The notes under the pieces: model-generated | Seen by the model: only the letters and a program-made list of their open reading frames with translations | The model's database searches: none | What the model was told of the DNA's origin: nothing | Shown here: piece after piece, positions 9,070 to 18,121 of the stretch | How positions within the stretch are numbered: position 1 is the stretch's first letter | Layout of the letters: each line of letters starts with the position of its first letter | Position numbers and translations under genes: made by a program | Source of the DNA: Mycobacterium sp. IS-836 | GTDB lineage: Bacteria; Actinomycetota; Actinomycetes; Mycobacteriales; Mycobacteriaceae | Length of the DNA: 64,000 nt | NCBI RefSeq assembly: GCF_001954275.1 | Contig: NZ_MBEU01000083.1 | Span: 36,396-100,395, forward strand | Direction: 5' to 3'

Positions 9070-11160
9070 TCACGAATACTGCGCACCAATCCTTCGCGCG
9101 ACCTCCCGGGCGACCGAGACGGCGTGGATGATTTTCCCACCGAGGATCGAATAGCAGCCGAATCCATGTTCGGTGATATCGGAAGTGCGCATGTCATCAT
9201 GCTCTCTATACGCATTCACTCCGCGCAACACATAATGGATACTATCTACCTCGGCCTCGCGCACGATGGGAAGCCACTTTGCACTTTCACGGATGACTTT
9301 TTCGGTCACCGGTGATCCAATCTCTCGGAATATATCGGACGGCACCAGGCCATCCTTCGGCACGAAGCGCTTCCGGACGGAGTGTTTAATGTGGACCAGC
9401 GTGAATAATCCGTCGTCCTTGGTCGGCACCATGTTGGTGAAGGGGCCATCCATCACCGCAAAAGAGATTTTTGGAATGCCGAGCCGCACCCAGGCGACTT
9501 CGACCAGATCGATACGGATCGGCTTGATCGGAAATCCGAGCCATTTGAGGAAGTGGTTGTGGCGAGCATAGGTCGCGTTCACGACATGATCGAACACTTC
9601 CTCTGTGGTATTGCCCTCCGCGTCTCTAACGACGAGCAAAATTTTTCCGTCTTGGACGATGCGCGCGCCGATGACCTCGCTGTTGAACCGCAATTCGGCT
9701 TCCGACGCTTCAAGCAGATCCGCGGTAGTCCTCTTCAACTGCTTGAAATCGTAGATCGGTTCAAAGGTTTTGAGGCTTGCGCCGACTTTCATCCGGTCGA
9801 GAAATCTTTCGTCGGGATAGCCCTCGTGGTACGCGAGGTCGTTGTCGCGGCAGAACTCGAGATATGCCGCGCTACTGACCTTCGAACCGCGTTTTGCCAC
9901 GCTGTAGTACGTCGGAAAATTTCTGATGACCGCGGCTTCGTATCGCTCTTCGAATGGGCCGATCGTCGCCGCAATGTCGTCAATGGTTTCCTGGCTGCGG
10001 GGGTAGTGATAACCCCAATGATGCCGGTACTGGTTGTACTTCGAGGCCTCGGTGCATATGTCGTCATTTTTTTCGAACAGCACCACATCAAACCCGGGCG
10101 ACAACTCGATCGCGCAGTTCGTCCCGAAGATTCCGGCGCCGATCACGGCGACCGTCGGTCTTCCCTTTGCCGCCTTGCTTCCGCGGCCCTCGAGCGCGAT
10201 CTTGACTACGCGCTCGCCGAGCTTCGCGTCCGGGTAGTCGATCGTTTCCCCCGCGATAACACGGACAAATTGCGTCAATTCACGCTCGAGCGGCGTAACG
10301 GGGTCCGAACAATCGATCGCGTTCGCGATTTGGCCCTTTTTGTATGTCACGATCTGCCCGGTGAGCAGGTCCGCGGCGACGACAAGATCATCGGCGAGGA
10401 GCTTTATCGTCCGTAGCTTCTTCTCGCCTGCCCACCCAAACCGATACACGGCATGCAAATTATCCGCATATTGCGCGCCGACGAGCTGGCAGCGCTCGGT
10501 GAGCTTGGTGGTGCGCTTTCGAATTAGGCGTCTGTCGTCGAACAAAAAGTCGACGATGTCGAACGGGTGCAATAATTCTAGTTCGATGTCGCGACCCAAA
10601 TCGGTGATTTGCGGTTGTATGAACGATATCTCCACGCCGAGCGGATCGACACGACGGATCATTTCTTTCAGCCGCATTACGGTGGCGTCGAAACGCATGG
10701 TGTGCCCCACCATGAGTGCCCTCGGCTGGGTTCGCGCGAATCGCGCCGTTTCTTCTGCTTCATCACGACTTACCCCGAGTGGTTTTTCGATTAACACATG
10801 CGCGTGGGGCAATATCCGCCGAACCAGGTCGGCATGGGTGGCCATCGGAGTAGCGACAACAACGCCATCAACCGAGGCGAGCAATTCATCGTTCAGTCCC
10901 TCGAATACCGGAAATTCGGTCGACGCATGCAACAATTCGGCGCTTTCCTTCGTACGAACCACGACCCCTGCAAGCCGAAGCACGTTCCGCTGGTGCAGTA
11001 CTTCAAGCGTGGCCAAGTGCTTCTTACCGAATCTTCCTGCGCCCACAAGAAGTATGCGGGGACCGATCTCGGGATCGACGATGCTCGCCGCGGTTGACCG
11101 CAGCACGCCGTCGCTAGCGGACAGCTGCTGGGTGTCGACGTTGGCCCCCGTTTTAACCAC
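9070..11160 (-). CDS. Fused Gfo/Idh/MocA oxidoreductase - FAD-dependent (DAO-type) oxidoreductase
   Basis: A 696-residue two-enzyme fusion. Residues about 34-330 form a Gfo/Idh/MocA NAD(P)-dependent sugar dehydrogenase. The Rossmann motif G40-A-G-R-F-G45 and the family's E125-K126-P127 motif are visible, and a HPFD segment follows near 200. A basic linker (about 328-338) leads to a second Rossmann motif at G341-A-G-I-F-G, then EKN and a YNQYRHHWGYHYPRS segment. These mark an FAD-dependent DAO-type oxidoreductase. Both halves act on sugars or amines in known families, so a two-step oxidation of one substrate is possible but unproven. The gene reads against its neighbours and is visibly less GC-rich than the flanking genes, consistent with separate acquisition. 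No stop or shift separates the halves. Confidence 0.85.
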   Translation of the reverse strand: MVKTGANVDTQQLSASDGVLRSTAASIVDPEIGPRILLVGAGRFGKKHLATLEVLHQRNVLRLAGVVVRTKESAELLHASTEFPVFEGLNDELLASVDGVVVATPMATHADLVRRILPHAHVLIEKPLGVSRDEAEETARFARTQPRALMVGHTMRFDATVMRLKEMIRRVDPLGVEISFIQPQITDLGRDIELELLHPFDIVDFLFDDRRLIRKRTTKLTERCQLVGAQYADNLHAVYRFGWAGEKKLRTIKLLADDLVVAADLLTGQIVTYKKGQIANAIDCSDPVTPLERELTQFVRVIAGETIDYPDAKLGERVVKIALEGRGSKAAKGRPTVAVIGAGIFGTNCAIELSPGFDVVLFEKNDDICTEASKYNQYRHHWGYHYPRSQETIDDIAATIGPFEERYEAAVIRNFPTYYSVAKRGSKVSSAAYLEFCRDNDLAYHEGYPDERFLDRMKVGASLKTFEPIYDFKQLKRTTADLLEASEAELRFNSEVIGARIVQDGKILLVVRDAEGNTTEEVFDHVVNATYARHNHFLKWLGFPIKPIRIDLVEVAWVRLGIPKISFAVMDGPFTNMVPTKDDGLFTLVHIKHSVRKRFVPKDGLVPSDIFREIGSPVTEKVIRESAKWLPIVREAEVDSIHYVLRGVNAYREHDDMRTSDITEHGFGCYSILGGKIIHAVSVAREVARRIGAQYS

Positions 11161-11648
11161 GGGTCCCAGGCTATCGTGGCGATCGCCGCCGCACGGTCGA
11201 ACCGATCAGTTCGGTAGCGCCCAATCCCGCAGCCACCGTTGTGACTGCGCCTGCGGGGCATCGCGGCTCCCCGCCCGGGACGGCAATGAACCGCACAAAC
11301 GGGGCGCAGAACACGGGTCGTCCAGCAGCGCGTCGACGTCGCCGGCGCCGCCTCCATTTGTGCCCGCGTTCGCTAGACCGCGACCGGGATGGTGGCGGCC
11401 AGACCGACCTCCGCCTGTCGCCGTCTGACTCATCGAAGATGACTTGGCGTCAAAGGCGCACCGACTCTTCATAGTTCATCGCTTCGCGGCGCAGTGCTTC
11501 GGACCAGCCGGTTTGGTCACCGCGACAACGGATCTCGAGCGGCAGACATCGAAGCCTTGGCATTCGCCCACCGAAGCGGAAACTTCGGCCCGTGCGTTTG
11601 ACGTGTCGGGGCGTCGGCGCGCTTGACGACAACTCTATGATTTTCCGA
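11161..11648. other. Intergenic region between divergent genes
   Basis: 488 bases between the divergent starts at 11160 (minus) and 11649 (plus). No recognisable gene was found, and the short open frames on both strands look like composition effects. It must hold promoters for both neighbours, but no convincing -10/-35 pair could be picked out. The repeated promoter element found at three other places is not seen here. Confidence 0.5.
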
Positions 11649-12923
11649 ATGAAGTTCGTGCTGGCATGCTATGGAACGCGTGGCGATGTCGAGCCTTACG
11701 TCGTGGTCGGCCGCGAGCTGCTGCATCGAGGGCACGACGTGCGCATGGCCGTCCCGCCCAACCTGGTTGGCTTCGTCGAGGCGGCTGGACTTTCGGCGGT
11801 CGCCTGCGGGCCGGATTCGCTGGCGTGGCAGGAGCTGCATGAGGAATTTATGACGCGTTTCTGGCGCGACTTCTGGAAAATCCGGGATTTGATCAGGCTG
11901 GGGAGCGAAGATCACCGACTATTTACCCGGTGCTGGAAGGAGATCGGTAGCGCGCTGACGTCGCTGGCGGACGGGGCAGACCTGCTCGTCACTTTCTGGT
12001 TTGGCGAGCAGGCGGCCGTCAATGTCGCCGATTACTACGGCATTCCGTTGGCCACGCTGCATACATTCCCCCTCCGCGCCCACGGCCACCTCGTTCCGAT
12101 CCCGCTGGCGCGGTTGGGGCGTTCCGCAATGCGCGTGGATGAATGGGTGAGTTGGCGCCTCCTCACAAAGAAGCTGGGGGACGACCATCGCCGTGAGCTG
12201 GGCCTGCCTAAGGCCACAGGCCCGGCGTCGCGACAGATCGCCGAACGTCGCTCGCTGGAAATCCAGGCCTACCACGAATTGTGCTTTCCCGGGCTGACCG
12301 CCGAATGGGCGAAATGGCATGGCCAGCGGCCCTTCGTCGGCGCCCTGACGATGGAGTTGCCGACCGACGCCGATGAAGAGGTCGCATCATGGATTGCCGC
12401 GGGAAGACCGCCGATCTACTTCGGGTTTGGCAGCACGGCGGTTAAGTCTGCCGCCGACATACTGGGCATGATCAGCGCGGCCTGCGCGGAGCTGGACGAG
12501 CGGGCGTTGGTTTGCGCCGGCTGGAGCGACTTCAGCGGCGTCCGCGATTTCGAGCACGTCAAGGTGGTGGACGCGGTGAACCATTCGGCCATCTTCCCGG
12601 CTTGCCGCGCGGTCGTGCACCACGGCGGCGCCGGTACCCTGGCCGCGGCCCTGCGCGCCGGCGTCCCCCAATTGATCCTGGCTACGTTACGGATGCATCA
12701 GCCCATATGGGGAAATGCGGTCAAACGAATGAAAGTGGGCATTGGCCGGTATCTTTCGAAGGCTACCCAGGACTCGCTGGTCGCGGACCTGCGCACCATC
12801 CTCGACCCGGAATACATGGCTCGGGCCCGCGAGATCGCCATCCGAACGAACAAACCTTCCGAGAGCGCGGCGGCCGCGGCGGATCTCCTGGAAAATGTCG
12901 CCCGCCTGCGGTGCGTTGGCTGA
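11649..12923 (+). CDS. GT1-family glycosyltransferase, paralogue 2
   Basis: A 424-residue GT-B glycosyltransferase paralogous to the one at 4366. It opens with MKFVLACYGTRGDVEP. The frame is open 57 bases further upstream, but 11649 is chosen because it matches the starts of the other four paralogues. The donor-site block His324-His325-Gly-Gly-Ala-Gly-Thr is intact. The middle section diverges from its sisters: it reads FWFGEQAAVNVADYYG where the other paralogues carry a T-G-x-x-[FY]-E block, so a different acceptor or sugar is likely. It is followed after 47 bases by an HxxxDG acyltransferase in the same direction, suggesting that the sugar it adds, or the product, is acylated next. Confidence 0.9.
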   Translation: MKFVLACYGTRGDVEPYVVVGRELLHRGHDVRMAVPPNLVGFVEAAGLSAVACGPDSLAWQELHEEFMTRFWRDFWKIRDLIRLGSEDHRLFTRCWKEIGSALTSLADGADLLVTFWFGEQAAVNVADYYGIPLATLHTFPLRAHGHLVPIPLARLGRSAMRVDEWVSWRLLTKKLGDDHRRELGLPKATGPASRQIAERRSLEIQAYHELCFPGLTAEWAKWHGQRPFVGALTMELPTDADEEVASWIAAGRPPIYFGFGSTAVKSAADILGMISAACAELDERALVCAGWSDFSGVRDFEHVKVVDAVNHSAIFPACRAVVHHGGAGTLAAALRAGVPQLILATLRMHQPIWGNAVKRMKVGIGRYLSKATQDSLVADLRTILDPEYMARAREIAIRTNKPSESAAAAADLLENVARLRCVG

Positions 12924-12970
12924 TCGACGAAGGCCGACCGACCGGCGACGACAAGAAGTACGGTACGCAA

Positions 12971-14284
12971 ATGGACAGAGTTCTCGATCTGATCGACCAA
13001 GCCGCCTTTGACCTTGGGCGCGCGACGGGGGTTGGCACCCGGCTGCAATGCATGTGGCTGTACGACGGGCCGGTCAAAATCGACGATCTGAGGCAGTTTC
13101 ATGAACATCTGCAGCGGGGGCGGTTATCTCGTTGCATAGAACGGTCGCCCTTGCCATTCGGCCGCCACCGTTGGATATCGGCAGTCTGCTCCTCCGACAT
13201 CGAGATCGTCGCGTCGGCCCGGCCGCGTGAAGAATTCGACGCGTGGCTCAGCGAGCAGGCCAACACCCCGTTGGATTGCGAGCATGGACCGGGATGGCAC
13301 CTTGCCGTCGTCCCGTTCACCGACGGCGGCGCCGGGATCAGCCTGGTCGTTTCCCATTGCCTCGCCGACGGCGTGGGCATGTGCGAGGCGGCGGCGGACG
13401 CCGCACGTGGCCGCGACGACACGATCAGCTGGCCCGCCGCCGCATCGCGCCGGCGGTGGCAGGCCGTATGCGAGGACGCCCGCCAAACCCTGCGCGACAT
13501 TCCCGCTATCGGCCGCGGCATCGCGACCGCGGTACGGATGGCCCGCCGAAACCGCAGAGATAGCGCCGCAAGCGCCACCCCGGCGCCTGCGCTGCCCGCG
13601 GGCGCCGATGAACCCATCACCTTTTCAACGGCAACGGTTTTCGTCGATGGCGACGCGTGGAAGGCCCGCGCGCAGTCACTCGGGGGGACCAGCAACACAT
13701 TGCTTGTGGGGTTGGCCGCACGACTCGCCCAGCGATTGGGACGCGTCACCGAGGGTGGCTCCCTCGTCTTGGGGATGCCAGTCAACGAACGCACCACCAA
13801 CGACACTCGCGCCAACGCGAATTTCGCTGTCCCGGTCCCGGTCAACCCCGCACCCGCGACCAAGGACCTCGGCGGAATCCGAGCCGCGATCAAGGATGCG
13901 CTGACTCGCCAGGAGGAGGGAACCGCTGAGCACCGGTCATTGTTGACTCTTGTTCCCCTGATTCCCCCGCGACTAATCAAGCGATTGGGCGGCGTGCCCA
14001 ACGGCGTTCTCTCATCCAACCTCGGGGTGGTCAATCCCGACGCCGGCCGGCCGGCTGGTACGGATGCCGACTACTTCGCCATGAAAGTTCTCTACCCGGG
14101 CATGACCAAGGCGATGGTGCACACGTTTGGCGGGCTGCTGTGGTTGGTCTCAGGAGCTACACCGAGACATGTCTTCGTCTCGGTCACTGCTTACCAGCCG
14201 GGCCGCCCCAACTCGAATGACAGTTTGCGACAAGAGCTTTCGGATGCCCTAGACGAGTTCTCGCTCACGGGCACGCTTCTCTGA
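12971..14284 (+). CDS. HxxxDG acyltransferase (WS/DGAT / condensation-fold family)
   Basis: A 437-residue protein of the condensation-fold acyltransferase superfamily, closest in character to mycobacterial wax-ester synthase/diacylglycerol acyltransferase-like proteins. The catalytic motif reads H129-C-L-A-D133-G134. The N-terminus (DRVLDLIDQAAF, then YDGPVKIDDL) matches the usual opening of that family. The frame is open upstream into the preceding glycosyltransferase, but that part is only an overlapping reading of the other gene. ATG 12971 is the first sensible start, with a weak AAGAAG upstream. Such enzymes join an acyl-CoA or acyl-carrier thioester to an alcohol. Here an acyl transfer to a sugar hydroxyl is inferred from the neighbouring glycosyltransferase. 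It ends 5 bases from the convergent gene at 14290. Confidence 0.75.
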   Translation: MDRVLDLIDQAAFDLGRATGVGTRLQCMWLYDGPVKIDDLRQFHEHLQRGRLSRCIERSPLPFGRHRWISAVCSSDIEIVASARPREEFDAWLSEQANTPLDCEHGPGWHLAVVPFTDGGAGISLVVSHCLADGVGMCEAAADAARGRDDTISWPAAASRRRWQAVCEDARQTLRDIPAIGRGIATAVRMARRNRRDSAASATPAPALPAGADEPITFSTATVFVDGDAWKARAQSLGGTSNTLLVGLAARLAQRLGRVTEGGSLVLGMPVNERTTNDTRANANFAVPVPVNPAPATKDLGGIRAAIKDALTRQEEGTAEHRSLLTLVPLIPPRLIKRLGGVPNGVLSSNLGVVNPDAGRPAGTDADYFAMKVLYPGMTKAMVHTFGGLLWLVSGATPRHVFVSVTAYQPGRPNSNDSLRQELSDALDEFSLTGTLL

Positions 14285-14289
14285 TCCCG

Positions 14290-16005
14290 TCAGGCGGCGA
14301 AATGTACGTCGGTCACGTGCGCGGCCACCCGCAGGGCGTTGGCCGCGACGGTCAAGCTGGGATTGATGCCGGCGCTGGACGGGAAGAACGAGGCGTCCAC
14401 CACGTAGAGGTTGTCCAGTTCGTGCGCCCGGTTTTGCGGGTCCAGCACACTGGTTTTGGGATCGGCACCGAAGCGGCACGTGCCGCAGACGTGGGCCAGC
14501 ACCACATTGTCCTTGGCGGTCCGCAGGGTAATTTTGCGAAACGGCTCAAACACCTGTTTCAACTGCCGCATGAACATGGCGCGGCGCTCGATCTCGTTGG
14601 GGTGCAAGCGATATTGAAGTCGCAGCCGCTGGCGGCCGTCCGAGCCCGGCTGATCGGACGGCAGGATGCGATTGTCCAGATACGGCAGATCTTCCATCAC
14701 GGCGTCCAGCAGCAGTCCGCCGCTCAAGAACCGCTCGTAGATTGGGCGCGCCGCCGGGCTGATGAAGCGCATTGCCTTGTGCTGCCAGCCGGGGTGGTTG
14801 GTCAGCGCCTCCATGGGCGGCATCGCGCCACCTGACTGCACGGTCCCGTATTTCTGGCCCTCCCAGAAATAGAAATCGTTCAGCCCGATCTGCTTGTCTT
14901 GGTCTGAGGCCTTGCAGTCGGGTTGTGGCCAGACCTCGATGTGGTCGACGAGATGCCGCATCAGGTTGCGCCCCACAAAGTCTGAGCCGTTGGCCAATCC
15001 GCGCGGCCAATCACCCGACCGGGAATTGAACAAGAGCACCGGGGTGACCAGCGCACCGGCGGCCAGCACCACCACCTTTGCCTTCAGGGTCAACCTGCCG
15101 GAGTGATGTTCGCAGATCACCTGGCGGACATGCGAGCTGTCCGCATCCACGCGCACGACACGACATTCGGCAAGCAGTTCGGCGCCGTATTCGGCAACCG
15201 CGGGCAGCAAGCAATTGCGGGCGGCGTCGTTTTTGCACGAGTGGTCGCAAAGATAGCCCTGACAGGTCGCGCAACCCTGGGTGTAATCACAGGCCATCGG
15301 AAGGTGATATGGATGCAATCCGCGTCCCAGCAAGTAGTCGACCAGCGGCTGGTTGTTTGCCGAAAACGGCGGTGGCGCAGGGAGATCGGCGTCCGCCGCC
15401 TCGGGCCGCAGGGGATCATGCTGGCCGCGCACCCCCAACAGCTGCTCGGCCGTGGCGTACCAGGGCCGCAGCTCGTCGTAGGTGATCGGCCACGCCTCCG
15501 GCACCGTGGAGTCGCCGGGGTTGCGAAAGTCCTGCCGGGGAATGAAATCGCGAGCAAAGAACCGTTCGCATACCATGCTGTAGATGGCCGACGAGCCGCC
15601 GGTCCCGCTGCCGACCCCGGCCAAGTAACGTCGCGCGTGCCGCCCGCTGATGTCTTCGATCTCGTCGGTGGAGCGCCCGGCCCGGGACAAGGCGTCGTGG
15701 TAGGTCGCTGCCGCGCGGGCGGCGACTGGCTCGGCGATTTCCGGTATCGCAGAGCGAATCGTCCCCGGGGCCCCGGGCAATGTCGAGCGCCCCTTCTCGA
15801 CGAACAGCACCCTGCGGCCTGACCGGGCCAGCGAGTAGCCCAGCATCCCGCCGCCCATGCCGGTGCCCACGACAATCACGTCCCACGTAACGCGTTCCGC
15901 CTCGCGCGCGTCCACCTCGCCGTCAGCCAAAACGAACCCCTCAGCAGATGATGGCCCAAAGCTGTACCCCTGTTGGGCGAACATGAACGTACCATCGGCT
16001 GCCAC
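14290..16005 (-). CDS. GMC-family oxidoreductase
   Basis: A 571-residue flavoprotein with the FAD motif G47-T-G-M-G-G52. The C-terminal GMC region contains HVCGTCRFG and a closing SAGINPSLT segment. It is not a recent copy of the GMC gene at 5668, because the two share only family motifs. A cluster of cysteines (CDYTQGCATCQGYLCDHSC) in the middle is notable and could bind a metal or form disulfides. It faces the HxxxDG acyltransferase with a 5-base gap and points away from the glycosyltransferase at 16490. Its substrate is probably an alcohol of the glycan or the lipid, which is inference only. ATG 16005 is used; ATG 15984 is an alternative. Confidence 0.85.
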   Translation of the reverse strand: MAADGTFMFAQQGYSFGPSSAEGFVLADGEVDAREAERVTWDVIVVGTGMGGGMLGYSLARSGRRVLFVEKGRSTLPGAPGTIRSAIPEIAEPVAARAAATYHDALSRAGRSTDEIEDISGRHARRYLAGVGSGTGGSSAIYSMVCERFFARDFIPRQDFRNPGDSTVPEAWPITYDELRPWYATAEQLLGVRGQHDPLRPEAADADLPAPPPFSANNQPLVDYLLGRGLHPYHLPMACDYTQGCATCQGYLCDHSCKNDAARNCLLPAVAEYGAELLAECRVVRVDADSSHVRQVICEHHSGRLTLKAKVVVLAAGALVTPVLLFNSRSGDWPRGLANGSDFVGRNLMRHLVDHIEVWPQPDCKASDQDKQIGLNDFYFWEGQKYGTVQSGGAMPPMEALTNHPGWQHKAMRFISPAARPIYERFLSGGLLLDAVMEDLPYLDNRILPSDQPGSDGRQRLRLQYRLHPNEIERRAMFMRQLKQVFEPFRKITLRTAKDNVVLAHVCGTCRFGADPKTSVLDPQNRAHELDNLYVVDASFFPSSAGINPSLTVAANALRVAAHVTDVHFAA

Positions 16006-16489
16006 ACGAAGGTCGTCGTTCCCTGCGTCGACCCCGGCGGAACTTCGGTGTCCGATACCGCCTTGGATCCGTTGCTAGTGTTGCTGGCGGGACCGGTGCA
16101 ACCGCGCCTACAAGAAGGGGCGCCGGTCGCAGGACGTGGCGTAGGCGAAGCTCAACGCTCCGACATCGGCAGGCAGCGGTCTTGTATTCATCTCGGGACG
16201 CCTTTGCCAAGCAGGCCGACCCGTCCGGCCGACCCATCGAGGTCGTAAAAGAGTTGTCGTGGCACCGGGTCCAACGGTGCGTTCAGCATGAGGAACGCGT
16301 AGTCGCGGTCACGCGGATCGCTGATTTCGCAGGTATTGCGCAGCGGCTGCTGTCCGAACCAACCGCGAACGACCAACCAACTGAAGCCAATTGGCGAACG
16401 CCCGGCCGCCTGCAGAAAAACGAGCGATAATGACCGATGCTCCTGAGAGCGCCTAAGCAGACAACAACTGAAAGGCTTGGATTCTCGCG
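16006..16489. other. Intergenic region between divergent genes
   Basis: 484 bases between the minus-strand GMC oxidoreductase and the third glycosyltransferase. A GATAAT hexamer at 16426-16431 could be a -10 box for the plus-strand gene, but no -35 box stands at the right distance. A minus-strand open frame across 16188-16508 was considered, but it shows no family features and overlaps the glycosyltransferase start. Nothing else is supported. Confidence 0.5.
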
Positions 16490-17758
16490 ATGAAATTTGT
16501 GCTGGCATGCTATGGAACCCGCGGCGATGTCGAGCCCGGCGCCGCCGTCGGCCGTGAGCTGCTGCGTCGGGGGCATGACGTGTCCATCGCCGTCACACCT
16601 GACTTAGTTGGCTTCTGCGAATCGGCTGGGCTTACGGCGGTCGCTTACGGACCGGATATGCAGCCCGTTCTGCAAGCGCAGCACAACTTGTCGGCGTGCT
16701 TATTCCGCAAGTTCTGGAAGATCCGGGATCTGACCATGCTGTGGCGGGAATACTGGCAGCTGATCACCGAGCGCTGCGGGGAGATGAGCACGAGCCTGGT
16801 GTCGCTGGCGGATGGGGCTGACCTGCTGTTCACCGGACCGGTTTTCGAGGAGCTGGCTGCCAATGTTGCGGAGTATCACGGCATTCCGTTTGCAACATAT
16901 CATTACGCGCCGGCGCGGGCCTACGAGCAACTTGTACCCATCCTGCCGTCGCCGCTGGTGCGCTCCGCAGCGGCGGCCTTCGAGTGGGTGGCTTGGCGCG
17001 TGGCCAGGAATGTCGAGGACGCGCAGCGGCGTGAACTTGGCCTGCCGAAGGCGACATGCCCCCCGCCGCGCCGCATCACCCAACGGAAATCACTGGAAAT
17101 CCAGGCCTACGATGAGGCGTGCTGTCCCGGGCGCGTAGAGGAACGCGCCAAATTCGAAGGCCGACGGCCTGTTGTTGGTGCGTTGACGATGGAGTTGCCA
17201 ACCGATGCCGATGACGAGATCGCGTCGTGGATTGCTGCGGGAACACCGCCGATTTACTTCGGGTTTGGCAGTATGCCGGTGGAAGCCGCTGCCGACGCGC
17301 TCGCAATGATCGGGGCGGCGTGCACGGAGTTAGGTGAGCGGGCGTTGGTTTGTGCCGGCGGGGGTGGCTTCAGTCATGTGTCCCATTTTGAGCATGTCAA
17401 GGTGGTAGGCGCGGTTAACCACGCGGCCGCGTTTCCCGCCTGCCGCGCGGTCGTGCACCACGGCGGCGCGGGCACCACCGCCGCAGGCTTGCGGGCCGGG
17501 GTTCCGACGTTGATCCTGTGGATGTTGGGCGATCAGCCGTACTGGGGAGCTCGGGTCAAACGGCTAAAAGTGGGTACCGCTCGGCGCTTTTCGAGCACAA
17601 CCCGGGAATCGCTGGTCGCGGACCTGCGCACGATCCTGGCCCCGCAGTACGTCTCTCGGGCCCGCGAGATCGCCTCCCGGATGACCAAATCCGCGGACAG
17701 CGTTGCGGCAGCCGCCGATGCCCTAGAGAGTTTCGCCCGCGCCGGCCACACCGGCTGA
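16490..17758 (+). CDS. GT1-family glycosyltransferase, paralogue 3
   Basis: A 422-residue member of the same glycosyltransferase group, beginning MKFVLACYGTRGDVEP with the donor-site block His323-His324-Gly-Gly-Ala-Gly-Thr intact. GAAAGG at 16470-16475 and a leader CAACTGAAAG similar to that before the gene at 20608 precede the start. It stands alone between a divergent GMC gene and a 363-base gap. Downstream, a nucleotide-sugar pathway for UDP-glucuronate and UDP-xylose begins, so this enzyme or the next is a candidate user of that sugar. Donor assignment is inference only. Confidence 0.9.
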   Translation: MKFVLACYGTRGDVEPGAAVGRELLRRGHDVSIAVTPDLVGFCESAGLTAVAYGPDMQPVLQAQHNLSACLFRKFWKIRDLTMLWREYWQLITERCGEMSTSLVSLADGADLLFTGPVFEELAANVAEYHGIPFATYHYAPARAYEQLVPILPSPLVRSAAAAFEWVAWRVARNVEDAQRRELGLPKATCPPPRRITQRKSLEIQAYDEACCPGRVEERAKFEGRRPVVGALTMELPTDADDEIASWIAAGTPPIYFGFGSMPVEAAADALAMIGAACTELGERALVCAGGGGFSHVSHFEHVKVVGAVNHAAAFPACRAVVHHGGAGTTAAGLRAGVPTLILWMLGDQPYWGARVKRLKVGTARRFSSTTRESLVADLRTILAPQYVSRAREIASRMTKSADSVAAAADALESFARAGHTG

Positions 17759-17938
17759 CCGGTGAAGGCGGCCCGTCGCGGTGATCAGCGCCCGGCAAAT
17801 CCGACCGCTGGCTATCCGGCAGTCAAACCCACATCGGTGCGCCTCTCGTAAGGAGCCCCCAACGGCCGTGGCTTGGCTATCGCCTTAGGGACTCTCGTCG
17901 GCGGTCTGGCTGTCGGGACGCTTGGTCAAAGTACTGGA

Positions 17939-17991
17939 TTTTCAGGTCGCCAGCGCGGGTAGTGAGTTATGCTCCTGGGCGGCTGAGCCGG
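17939..17991 (+). promoter_or_regulatory. Putative promoter, repeated element copy 2
   Basis: TTTTCAGG at 17939-17946, TATGCT at 17968-17973, one spacer base, then CTGGGCGGCTGAGCCGG at 17975-17991, which is identical to 4285-4301. The hexamer is a plausible -10 box. It would drive the UDP-xylose synthase-like gene at 18122 and possibly the dehydrogenase after it. Function is inferred from repetition and position. Confidence 0.4.
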
Positions 17992-18056
17992 ATGATGGGG
18001 AGGCTCCCGTACTCGTTTCGCAGAACGGAACGGCAAGTGAAAGGTCACGATCTGCG

Positions 18057-18119
18057 ATGAAATTGGCCGTATTCGTACAATGCGTCGACCCGGCGGCATC
18101 GCGAGGAGAGTTCTCTTAG
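18057..18119 (+). pseudogene. Relic of a glycosyltransferase start (short open frame)
   Basis: A frame of 20 residues beginning MKLAVFVQC and ending in TAG three bases before the next start. Its leader (GTGAAAGG about 20 bases upstream, then GCGATGAAATT) matches the leaders of the glycosyltransferases at 16490 and 20608, but similarity ends after the first few codons. It may be a duplication scar. An alternative is a short leader peptide translated ahead of 18122. Confidence 0.3.
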
Positions 18120-18121
18120 TC

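Larger units (their letters stand above)
17759..18121. other. Intergenic region with a duplicated glycosyltransferase leader
   Basis: 363 bases without a supported full gene. The left part holds nothing recognisable. From about 17939 the sequence follows the leader of the glycosyltransferase at 4366: the repeated promoter-like element (17939-17991), then a GTGAAAGG box and an ATGAAATT start-like string at 18057. This looks like a leftover of a duplication of a glycosyltransferase promoter and start that now serves the decarboxylase gene. Confidence 0.5.

Noticed and set aside
12512..12970. In-frame upstream extension of the HxxxDG acyltransferase
   Set aside because: It overlaps the 3' half of glycosyltransferase paralogue 2 in another frame, and its translation is an Arg/Gly/Pro-rich shadow. 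The family-like protein begins at 12971.
16188..16508. Minus-strand open frame of 106 codons in the 16006-16489 gap
   Set aside because: It overlaps the start of a well-supported glycosyltransferase, shows no recognisable family and has no ribosome-binding site.
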